From: Candidatus Uhrbacteria bacterium
GTDB lineage: Bacteria > Patescibacteriota > Patescibacteriia > 2-12-FULL-60-25
Length of the DNA stretch: 5,884 nt
Assembly: GCA_903828685.1 (NCBI GenBank)
Contig: CAIKNB010000017.1
Location: forward strand, 1-5,884
Direction of reading: 5' to 3'
Shown here one piece after another: positions 1 to 5,184 of this stretch. The notes beneath the pieces were generated by a model. That model worked only from the letters and a program-made list of their open reading frames with translations, made no database searches and had not been told where the DNA came from. Position numbers and translations under genes: made by a program. Position 1 is the first letter of the stretch, and each line of letters opens with the position of its first letter.

Positions 1-2265
1 CACGGCTCCGGCCGCAGCGCCTAGCGGTGTCCAGCCTGGCACCACAGGACCACTGGACGAAGCGGAAGTTGAGCCGGCCTTTAGTTCGGCATGGCGCAGC
101 AATACGATATCGTCGGCTGACCGTGGCAAGATGCGTGCATCATCTCGCGTAGCGTCCAGGAGCCCAGCCGCTGCTACGGTATCGCCGACTGCCAGGCGCT
201 CTGGTCGGTATCTGACCGTGGGCCGGATGAGCATATCAATTTCCGCATCACCCAAATCCAGATGCACTGTCCGGCCTTTGATGGTCACGACCGTTCCGGT
301 TACGTTGATCAGGCTCCAGCCGTCTTCATTCGAAGGAGCGGTCAGGTCCACGATGCGCGGCATGATGCCGGAAGTGGAAGTCGCGAGTCGCGTGCAAGTA
401 TCTTTGGAAGCCATCTTGAGCGAGGCTGTGTTACGGTCGTCGATGAGCAGTCTGCCGACCACGGCCACGGTGCTGCCGAAATCCGGCAAGCGCATGACCG
501 TAGGCATGCTGACCGATATGCCGCGCCCTTCAGCCGACTGCAGGATGAAGGCGTGGCCTGTGAGCAGACCGGGCACCGAACCGACCTGGCCCTCGAGCCT
601 GACGCGGATACTTGGGGTGTCTTGTTGGTAAAGCATATCGAATGTCATGGGAATTATGGGATCGGCTTTGGATTTGGAGGCCGTGGTTTTTTTGAGCGTG
701 GCTTTTTTGCTCGCCGCTGTCTTGGCGGACGAAGTTTTTACGGTTTTAGACGATTGGTCTTGCACGGTTGCGCTGGGCACATCATCAAGCTCAATACTTT
801 GGTCATCCGACTGGCCGTCCGCGGTTTGTTCTTGCGTTGAAGCGGCGCTTGCGATCTGGACCGTGTCTGAAGCTTGGGTTGTATTACTTACTGCCACAGT
901 TTTTGAGGGTGGGGGAGTCAGAATGTTGATTGCCGCCGGCGTCGAAGATGTTGTCAGGGTCCAGGCGCCGGTCGAGTCGGGATAACGGATCCAGTCCTGC
1001 CCTTTCTTGGTGGCCGTGTACGACAAGGTGTCCAACAGTTGTCCGGACGGGTCGTAGAGCGACACGCTGTCGCCGTCGTTATTCAGCTTTGAACTTGGAA
1101 TTTCTATTTTGATATAACGGTTCGTTCCGGGATGGATGGTGTGGCGTCCGAGGATCAGGATGCGGCTTTTGCTGTCATGCAATTCGCATTTATAGAGCGA
1201 GATGTCGTTGCCTGCATCTAGCGTGGTTATCTCCACCCACTCCTTGCCGCTCGCGGGATATGGTGCGACTTCGTTCAAGCGCAGCATGGCGTAGACGGGT
1301 TTTGAAACGGGTTGCGTCGTGGTTGCGGTCAAATTGGTTGCGGAGGTTTGCGTGGTGGCGCTTGTTTGCACGACGTCCGTGTTGGAAGTCGAAGATGTGG
1401 TTGGTTGGTTTGTGCTTTCCGTAGTCGTGGCAACTATCTGATCAGTCGTGGAAGCCACAGAAGCATCGCCTGGTATATCTGCAGTTGAGGAAGCGGACTC
1501 GTCTGACGAATCCGTTGAAGTCGCAATTTGCTGTGTCGAGGTTGCAGTCGAATCTGTCGAAGTCGTGTCCGTGGAATCGTCTCCCGATTCAGTTGTGGTC
1601 GAGGTCTGCGTATCGTTTGGCGGCGCAGGAGCGCTCTGTGTTTGGATATAGCAAAAGTCGCAGATGCCAGGTGTTCCCAGATCGGTAGTTCCGGGTTTCA
1701 TGTTTTGCGTGGTTGTTGAATTGGTCCAAGCCGCGGCCAGCGTACCGTCTTGCGTAGGGTCGCTGCGTAGCAGGGTTATTTTCTGCGGCAAGCTGGCTCC
1801 AGCAAGCGGCGCGCCGCCCGTGCCTGAAGAATCCACCAGGTTTCCTTGCGCGTCATAGAGCGTGATGCCGAGTTGTGAGTTGGAAAGTGACACGGTCGTG
1901 GTAACGACTTGCGGCGTCAAAGCCAAAACGCTTTTGGCATCAGTCATGTCGTAGTTTGAGACAAGATAGGTTCCGTGCGCCGGAATAATAGCGCTTGCCG
2001 GCAGATAGATGGTTTTGCTGCTTTCGCCTGCGCCACGCAGCGACCAGCCAGCCAGAGACAGGGGATTGTCTGAAACGTTCCATAGCTCGATCCATTCGTC
2101 AGCCGTAGAGAGCGTGGAACCAGCCCAAGCTACTTCGCCGATAACCACGGGTGAAGTCGGATAAGCGGCGCGAACCATGAATGAATCCAGCGGACTCATG
2201 GCAGCGCTGGTTGCGATCAAGACGCAACAAACCAGCCGTACGAAAATGACGTTTGTTCTGGTCAT
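1..2265 (-). CDS. Secreted lamin-tail-domain (LTD) protein with tandem OB-fold-like units; C-terminus beyond window
   Basis: This frame stays open from an ATG at 2263-2265 to the window edge (755 codons, no stop), so the C-terminus is missing. The first ~35 residues look like a signal peptide (basic start MTRTNVIFVR, hydrophobic LVCCVLIATSAA, possible cleavage near VRA-AYP), so the protein is probably exported. Residues ~38-200 form LTD1 (IGEVAWAGS, DEWIEL at 56-61, LAGWSLRG). A Ser/Thr-rich linker follows (~213-320), then LTD2 (~326-448; LNEVAPYP, EWVEI at 342-346, DSVSLYD, GAWTLT). A Lys/Ser/Thr/Ala-rich linker (~449-545) leads to two beta-rich OB-fold-like units (~552-630 and ~648-715), each with a V.G.V opening and a later VG-type turn. 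The last visible residues (GWTPLGAAAGAV) may lead into a membrane anchor. LTDs occur in many secreted bacterial proteins, usually of unknown function; a cell-surface adhesive or DNA-associated role is only inference. Later Met codons at 2199 and 2178 would lose the signal peptide. No Shine-Dalgarno is seen. Confidence 0.85.
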   Translation of the reverse strand, partial: MTRTNVIFVRLVCCVLIATSAAMSPLDSFMVRAAYPTSPVVIGEVAWAGSTLSTADEWIELWNVSDNPLSLAGWSLRGAGESSKTIYLPASAIIPAHGTYLVSNYDMTDAKSVLALTPQVVTTTVSLSNSQLGITLYDAQGNLVDSSGTGGAPLAGASLPQKITLLRSDPTQDGTLAAAWTNSTTTQNMKPGTTDLGTPGICDFCYIQTQSAPAPPNDTQTSTTTESGDDSTDTTSTDSTATSTQQIATSTDSSDESASSTADIPGDASVASTTDQIVATTTESTNQPTTSSTSNTDVVQTSATTQTSATNLTATTTQPVSKPVYAMLRLNEVAPYPASGKEWVEITTLDAGNDISLYKCELHDSKSRILILGRHTIHPGTNRYIKIEIPSSKLNNDGDSVSLYDPSGQLLDTLSYTATKKGQDWIRYPDSTGAWTLTTSSTPAAINILTPPPSKTVAVSNTTQASDTVQIASAASTQEQTADGQSDDQSIELDDVPSATVQDQSSKTVKTSSAKTAASKKATLKKTTASKSKADPIIPMTFDMLYQQDTPSIRVRLEGQVGSVPGLLTGHAFILQSAEGRGISVSMPTVMRLPDFGSTVAVVGRLLIDDRNTASLKMASKDTCTRLATSTSGIMPRIVDLTAPSNEDGWSLINVTGTVVTIKGRTVHLDLGDAEIDMLIRPTVRYRPERLAVGDTVAAAGLLDATRDDARILPRSADDIVLLRHAELKAGSTSASSSGPVVPGWTPLGAAAGAV
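1306..1630 (-). repeat. Low-complexity Ser/Thr linker coding region of the LTD protein
   Basis: Within the LTD gene this stretch encodes residues ~213-320, almost entirely Thr, Ser, Ala, Asp, Gln and Val. Short recurring units such as TST, STDS, ATTT and TSAT are visible, and at DNA level GTCGAA/GTCGAG-like words recur. It has the look of a flexible extracellular spacer between LTD1 and LTD2, possibly a glycosylation target. It is a degenerate repeat without a fixed unit length, so slippage or length variation between strains would be unsurprising. Confidence 0.6.
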
Positions 2266-2320
2266 AAAATGTTTGGCGATTCAAATACTCTTACTTATAC
2301 CGCTGCCAGAAATGATCTTT

Positions 2321-2340
2321 CCTGTCAAGGATTTGACGGG
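2321..2340. promoter_or_regulatory. Palindrome made of two opposed TTGAC -35-like boxes
   Basis: In the 117-bp divergent region, an 8-4-8 inverted repeat (7 of 8 positions paired) places TTGACA on the minus strand (2323-2328) back to back with TTGACG on the plus strand (2333-2338). The plus-strand hexamer serves as the -35 of the sdpR-like promoter. The minus-strand hexamer points toward the LTD gene, but no good -10 lies 16-18 bp from it; the nearest TATAAG (2294-2299, minus) is 23 bp away. Either divergent -35 elements or a regulator site could explain the symmetry. Confidence 0.35.
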
Positions 2341-2362
2341 AATATGGAGTTGGTTTTATATA
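2333..2362 (+). promoter_or_regulatory. Predicted sigma70-type promoter of the sdpRI-like operon
   Basis: TTGACG (2333-2338) is followed after 18 bp by TATATA (2357-2362). The expected transcript start is near 2369-2370, giving a leader of only about 13 nt before the ATG at 2383 and no Shine-Dalgarno. The -10 lies at the left edge of the 2358-2381 palindrome, so a bound repressor would block polymerase. Confidence 0.5.
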
Positions 2363-2381
2363 TAGATAAGTATCTATATAT
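2358..2381. promoter_or_regulatory. Perfect 11-2-11 inverted repeat, probable SdpR/ArsR-type operator
   Basis: Two 11-base arms (2358-2368 and 2371-2381, inner sequence AGATA/TATCT) are perfectly complementary around a 2-base AG centre. The repeat ends one base before the repressor's start codon and covers most of the -10 and the expected transcript start. AT-rich palindromes of this size are typical binding sites for dimeric winged-helix ArsR-family proteins, and the gene immediately downstream encodes one, so autorepression is the simplest reading. Binding itself is inferred. Confidence 0.65.
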
Positions 2382-2382
2382 T

Positions 2383-2649
2383 ATGGATAGCGTATTTAAA
2401 GCCTTGGCCGACCCAAGCAGGCGCAAGATCATGTCTTTGCTCAAAAGCCGGGACATGACGGTTTCGGATATCCAAAAGCATTTTGATTTTACCCAGGCCA
2501 CGCTTTCGCACCATCTCGACGTGCTCAAGCGCGCTGACTTGGTGGTGACCGAGCGGCGCGGGCAGTTCATCGCATATTCGCTCAATGCGTCCATCGTGGA
2601 CGAGATCACGAATTCATTCATGAACCTATTCAACTATGACAGACAATAA
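2383..2649 (+). CDS. sdpR: ArsR-family winged-helix autorepressor, SdpR-like
   Basis: This 88-residue protein has the compact ArsR fold: an opening helix FKALADPSRRKIMSLL (5-20), a helix-turn-helix at ~25-50 (TVSDIQKHFDFTQATLSHHL), and a beta-wing at ~53-66 (VVTERRGQFIAYSLN). It lacks the ELCVCD metal-binding motif of the arsenic and cadmium sensors, which agrees with SdpR-type autorepressors that sense through their membrane partner. The ATG at 2383 was chosen because the family begins a few residues before the FKALADP motif; an upstream in-frame ATG at 2269 would add an unlikely N-terminus translated through the promoter and operator. The next gene overlaps by 14 bp and encodes an SdpI-like protein, matching the Bacillus subtilis sdpR-sdpI operon. 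Likely role: repress this operon until SdpI is engaged by its ligand. No Shine-Dalgarno is visible. Confidence 0.85.
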   Translation: MDSVFKALADPSRRKIMSLLKSRDMTVSDIQKHFDFTQATLSHHLDVLKRADLVVTERRGQFIAYSLNASIVDEITNSFMNLFNYDRQ

Positions 2650-3307
2650 AATCTGGCGCTGTGACGCCATGTGCATCGTAAGGATAATCTTGGTTGCGCT
2701 GATGTTCGTGGCCGGAGCGTTCTTGTACAAATATCTACCGGCCATGATCCCTACGCACTGGGGTATGGAAGGACAGCCCAACCAATATTCGCCCAAAGCT
2801 TTTGGGGCGTGGCTCATCCCCGGGATGTCGCTGCTCTTCCTTGTGCTGTTCCCGTTATTGCCCAAGCTTGATCCCAAAAAAGAGAATTATGAGAAGTTCC
2901 AAAAATCCTGGAGCGTCATCCAGACTGCGCTCATCGGTTTTTTTGCCTACATGTATGCCGTCACCATGTATGTGACGCTTTATCCTCAATACAATGCCCA
3001 AGTGGGCCGCGCTGTGACGTTCGGCATAGGCTTGCTCTTCGTGATCTTGGGCAATGTCATGGGCAAGGTGCGCCAGAATTATTTCGTGGGCCTAAAGACG
3101 CCGTGGACTTTGAATGATCCGGAAGTGTGGCAAAAGAGCCAGCGCTTCGCGGGTTGGATGTTCGTGCTCGGAGGCGTGGTCTTTATGCTCCAAGGGTTGA
3201 TTTGGGTCGCCATCATACCGGTGTTCGTGGTTTTGATGATCGTCATCGTGGCTCTGCCCATCATCTATTCTTATCTTTTGTCGCGGGAAAAAAGCAATCG
3301 GAAATAA
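2636..3307 (+). CDS. sdpI: SdpI-like integral membrane protein (DUF1648 + SdpI/YhfL domain)
   Basis: This 223-residue protein has about six membrane segments (~14-34, 58-76, 96-116, 125-142, 171-187, 188-214). The DUF1648 signature is seen at 36-57 (AMIPTHWGMEGQPNQY, followed by KAFG), and the SdpI-family signature GKVRQNYFVGLKTPWTL lies at 143-159, followed by WQKSQRFAGW. B. subtilis SdpI is of similar size and gives immunity to the SDP killing peptide; with its ligand bound it also draws SdpR to the membrane and relieves repression. The start overlaps the repressor gene by 14 bp with no Shine-Dalgarno, so translation is probably coupled. No sdpC-like toxin gene lies nearby, so this copy may act as orphan immunity or as an envelope stress sensor. 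Family assignment is firm; the ligand is unknown. Confidence 0.88.
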   Translation: MTDNKIWRCDAMCIVRIILVALMFVAGAFLYKYLPAMIPTHWGMEGQPNQYSPKAFGAWLIPGMSLLFLVLFPLLPKLDPKKENYEKFQKSWSVIQTALIGFFAYMYAVTMYVTLYPQYNAQVGRAVTFGIGLLFVILGNVMGKVRQNYFVGLKTPWTLNDPEVWQKSQRFAGWMFVLGGVVFMLQGLIWVAIIPVFVVLMIVIVALPIIYSYLLSREKSNRK

Positions 3308-3323
3308 ACGTCGATTCCCCGGT

Positions 3324-3641
3324 CTAGTGTTTGATCCACTCGCGGGTAATCCATTTTTTGACCAGCGCCTCTTCCAGATCGATGTTTAACGTCTTCGACA
3401 GTACAAAGGCCAAGCCAACCACGTCTGAAAGTTCCTTAGCCATCTCGCGGTGCGAATCTTTTGGCTTAAGGAATTTTTGCGGCCGGCATTTCTTTTTGTG
3501 TATCAGATAGGATTGCACGAATTCGCCGATCTCTTCATTGATTTTGAGCACCAGATAATCCTCATCCACTTTTAGGTTATCGCGCTTGGCATTGTCCAGG
3601 AAGATTTTGGAAATTTTCGTTTGCAGTTGTTTGAGTTGCAT
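3324..3641 (-). CDS. MazG-like nucleotide pyrophosphohydrolase superfamily protein
   Basis: This 105-residue, all-helical protein carries the signature of the MazG/all-alpha NTP pyrophosphatase superfamily: EExxE at 36-40 (EEIGE) and ExxD at 70-73 (KELSDV, acidic E70 and D73). These residues normally bind Mg2+ and support hydrolysis of nucleoside triphosphates to monophosphates and pyrophosphate. The length fits single-domain members that form dimers or tetramers. Substrate cannot be told from sequence; house-cleaning of damaged or noncanonical nucleotides is the usual role. The Lys-rich stretch at 49-61 between the two motifs may be a lineage-specific insert. It starts 5 bp after the ywbE-like stop codon and is probably cotranscribed with it. 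It converges with the sdpI-like gene across a 16-bp gap with no clear terminator. Confidence 0.75.
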   Translation of the reverse strand: MQLKQLQTKISKIFLDNAKRDNLKVDEDYLVLKINEEIGEFVQSYLIHKKKCRPQKFLKPKDSHREMAKELSDVVGLAFVLSKTLNIDLEEALVKKWITREWIKH

Positions 3642-3646
3642 AGGGT

Positions 3647-3844
3647 TTAAGTTTTTTGTACGTATTGCACGCGACCGACTTCACCCGTATCAAGTCTGAC
3701 TTTTATGCCGCGCGGATGTTCTGATTTGTTGGTCAAGATATCTTCCACGATTCCTTGCGTCAGCTTGCCGGTTTTTTGGTCTTCTTTCTTCACCATCACC
3801 ACGACCGAGCCGGGTTTGATGTCTTTGCGTATTGTGCCGTCCAT
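3647..3844 (-). CDS. ywbE: YwbE family protein (DUF2196)
   Basis: This 65-residue protein matches the YwbE/DUF2196 pattern: an N-terminal RKDIKPGSVV (6-15), a central KEDQKTGKLTQGIVEDILTN (20-39), and a C-terminal HPRGIKVRLDTGEVGRVQ (43-60). The family is small, beta-rich and of unknown function, with an SH3- or KOW-like look that suggests RNA or ribosome binding (inference). The ATG at 3842-3844 was chosen because the family begins right there; the open frame continues upstream to 4252, but that part is antisense to the exchanger gene and has no family similarity. It is the first gene of a minus-strand pair with the MazG-like gene and is divergent from the exchanger. No Shine-Dalgarno is seen before the start. 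Confidence 0.85.
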   Translation of the reverse strand: MDGTIRKDIKPGSVVVMVKKEDQKTGKLTQGIVEDILTNKSEHPRGIKVRLDTGEVGRVQYVQKT

Positions 3845-3855
3845 ATGACGGACCC

Positions 3856-3864
3856 AGCGTAGCA
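3856..3864 (-). promoter_or_regulatory. Possible extended -10 for the ywbE-mazG-like operon
   Basis: On the minus strand TGC-TACGCT (3864 down to 3856) resembles an extended -10 element (TGn plus hexamer), ending 11 bp before the ywbE-like ATG at 3844. The -35 region at 17 bp is poor. If real, the transcript would start almost at the ATG. This is a weak match, offered because a promoter must lie in this 90-bp divergent gap. Confidence 0.25.
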
Positions 3865-3891
3865 GAAAACGGCTAAGGGAGAAAACCGGCC

Positions 3892-3920
3892 ATGACTCCA
3901 GACCCAAAGCGGTGTAAAAT
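3892..3920 (+). promoter_or_regulatory. Predicted promoter of the CaCA exchanger gene
   Basis: ATGACT (3892-3897, four of six matches to TTGACA) is followed after 17 bp by TAAAAT (3915-3920). The transcript would begin near 3927, leaving a leader of roughly 7 nt before the ATG at 3935 and no room for a Shine-Dalgarno. The -10 is good, the -35 moderate. Confidence 0.4.
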
Positions 3921-3934
3921 ATGCGCGCACTTTT

Positions 3935-5095
3935 ATGCGCATCAAAAATCACTTCCTTAAGATCCTGGTATACATCGTGGTCGCATTGGTCTTGCGTTAC
4001 GCCGTAATCCCGTATGCCTTGGACGCTCAAGCGGCTTGGCTGCAAACGTTGGCTATCTTGGTCATCTTCGGTTTCGGTATCGGGCTCGTGTTCATAGGCA
4101 CGGCTGATGTGATCGAGGAAACCACGGACGTGCTCAAGGACCGAACCGGTTTGGCCGGCGGTTTCCTGCAATCTCTCGGCACGGCGTTTCCGGATATGAT
4201 CATCGGTATCGTAGCTGCGCTCGGCAGTCTTTTGGTCAGCGGTACGGACCATATACGCGCCATCAATCTGGCCATCATCGCCGCCTCAGCTACCTTTGGT
4301 TCCAACATCTACAACATCTTATATTCAGTCTGGTGCGTGCACCGGCAAAACGTGGCTGACGAAAGACGGCACTCAGTCTTTATGGTGCCTTATGTCCCAA
4401 GCCTGGGAAAGTTGAAGCCTCTCAAAGACCATCGCATCAAACCCACGATCAAAGAGATGGACGGCGCCATCCGCGTACTCATGTCTTTGACCTTGCTGAC
4501 TGCATTCGTGGCATCCAGCATGGTGGTATTCGGACGCGTGAACGAGGCCAGCAATCCGTTGTCGGGGGATCTGTACCAGTTGATCCGACCCGTGGGCGTG
4601 ATTTTGTTCCTGTTGTGCGTGGGCATCCTATATTATTTTCGCAAAAGCAATCGCGCCGAGTCGCCGCTGGAAGAAGTTGAAGTAGAGGAGCGGTATTACT
4701 CCCGCCAGTCTACCGCGCGCATCTGGTTTGATCTGCTTTTGTCCGGCGTAGCCATCCTGTTCGCAGCCGAAAGCATGGTCAAAGCCATGGAAGTCTTCTC
4801 GCAGCTTACGCATATCCCGTTTGTGGTCACAGGTATTGCGGCCGGCATCATCGGCTGTCTGGGTGAGATGATCGTGATCCATAATTTCTCCGTCCATCCT
4901 AAGGGCCGCATCGGCGACGCGATTGTGGGCGTAGCCATGGATAATATCGTCACGACTTTGGGCGCGTCCGTGGTGGCTATCATGGGCGGCATATTCCTGG
5001 GAGGCAACTCGTTGATTTTGATTTTCGTGGTTATTTTGACGGCTAATACTCTGCTCATCGAACAGATTTCAAAGCTGAAGAACAAGCTGGTATAG
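3935..5095 (+). CDS. CaCA-superfamily cation (Na+/Ca2+-type) exchanger with divergent alpha-2 repeat
   Basis: This 386-residue membrane protein has about ten hydrophobic segments in two halves, split by a hydrophilic, acidic loop (~236-260, EEVEVEERYY), as in CaCA exchangers. The alpha-1 repeat is at ~45-130: LGTAFPD (81-87) replaces the usual GTSxPE with a conservative Glu-to-Asp change, and FGSNIYNIL (121-129) matches the paired GSN motif. The alpha-2 repeat is at ~270-345: GIIGCLGEM (304-312) takes the place of GTSLPE, keeping only Glu311 among the key residues, and MDNIVTTLG (335-343) takes the place of GSNIFN, keeping Asn336. Family members exchange Ca2+ or another cation for Na+, H+ or K+ across the cytoplasmic membrane. 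Ion specificity and even activity are uncertain here. Another ~90 bp separate it from lexA, with no strong terminator between. The start at 3935 gives a short basic N-terminus followed by a membrane helix. Confidence 0.8.
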   Translation: MRIKNHFLKILVYIVVALVLRYAVIPYALDAQAAWLQTLAILVIFGFGIGLVFIGTADVIEETTDVLKDRTGLAGGFLQSLGTAFPDMIIGIVAALGSLLVSGTDHIRAINLAIIAASATFGSNIYNILYSVWCVHRQNVADERRHSVFMVPYVPSLGKLKPLKDHRIKPTIKEMDGAIRVLMSLTLLTAFVASSMVVFGRVNEASNPLSGDLYQLIRPVGVILFLLCVGILYYFRKSNRAESPLEEVEVEERYYSRQSTARIWFDLLLSGVAILFAAESMVKAMEVFSQLTHIPFVVTGIAAGIIGCLGEMIVIHNFSVHPKGRIGDAIVGVAMDNIVTTLGASVVAIMGGIFLGGNSLILIFVVILTANTLLIEQISKLKNKLV

Positions 5096-5147
5096 AGATT
5101 GTTTTTGGCATGTGGAAAAATCAGTTTCCCCTTGTATTTATTGCAGC

Positions 5148-5176
5148 TTGACAGGCGCTTGCAGGTGTTCTATTTT
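5148..5176 (+). promoter_or_regulatory. Predicted lexA promoter (leaderless)
   Basis: A consensus TTGACA (5148-5153) is followed after exactly 17 bp by TATTTT (5171-5176). The expected transcript start at about 5183-5185 coincides with the lexA ATG at 5185, so the message is probably leaderless; no Shine-Dalgarno precedes the ATG. This is the best promoter match in the window. Confidence 0.6.
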
Positions 5177-5184
5177 TGTTCTAT
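5167..5184 (+). promoter_or_regulatory. GTTC-N7-GTTC direct repeat, candidate LexA (SOS) box
   Basis: GTTCTAT occurs at 5167-5173 and again at 5178-5184, an 11-bp period that puts both copies on one face of the helix. The core reads GTTC-N7-GTTC, the same layout as the LexA operator of Alphaproteobacteria, and the half-site GTTC is also one arm of the Bacillus-type box. It covers the -10 and abuts the lexA ATG, the right place for autorepression. Neither an E. coli CTG-N10-CAG box nor a GAAC-N4-GTTC box is seen here. Confidence 0.6.

Noticed and set aside
131..985. Overlapping plus-strand open frames (131-631, 262-840, 647-985)
   Set aside because: They lie antisense to the LTD gene, have no recognisable domains, and read as composition shadows; the minus frame shows clear LTD motifs and signal peptide.
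1448..1651. Plus-strand open frame rich in Val-Glu repeats
   Set aside because: It is the antisense of the Ser/Thr linker; its VEVAVESVEV pattern mirrors the low-complexity coding on the other strand.
2294..2299. Minus-strand TATAAG as -10 of the LTD gene with TTGACA at 2323-2328
   Set aside because: The spacer is 23 bp, too long for a standard promoter, so the pairing is not listed as a promoter.
2269..2382. Upstream ATG giving a 126-residue ArsR protein
   Set aside because: The extra 38 residues would be translated through the promoter and the palindrome and match nothing in the family; the ATG at 2383 fits ArsR proteins.
3079..3264. Minus-strand frame antisense to the sdpI-like gene
   Set aside because: No family features; the plus-strand SdpI-family signatures cover the same bases.
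3845..4252. N-terminal extension of the ywbE-like frame
   Set aside because: Most of it is antisense to the exchanger gene; DUF2196 proteins are about 65 residues and begin at the ATG at 3844.
5114..5132. Possible terminator hairpin (GGAAA/TTTCC) after the exchanger gene
   Set aside because: The stem is only about 5 bp, AT-rich and without a following T-run.
5176..5184. TTG start for lexA adding three residues
   Set aside because: It falls inside the -10 and the direct repeat, and the ATG at 5185 fits the usual LexA N-terminus.
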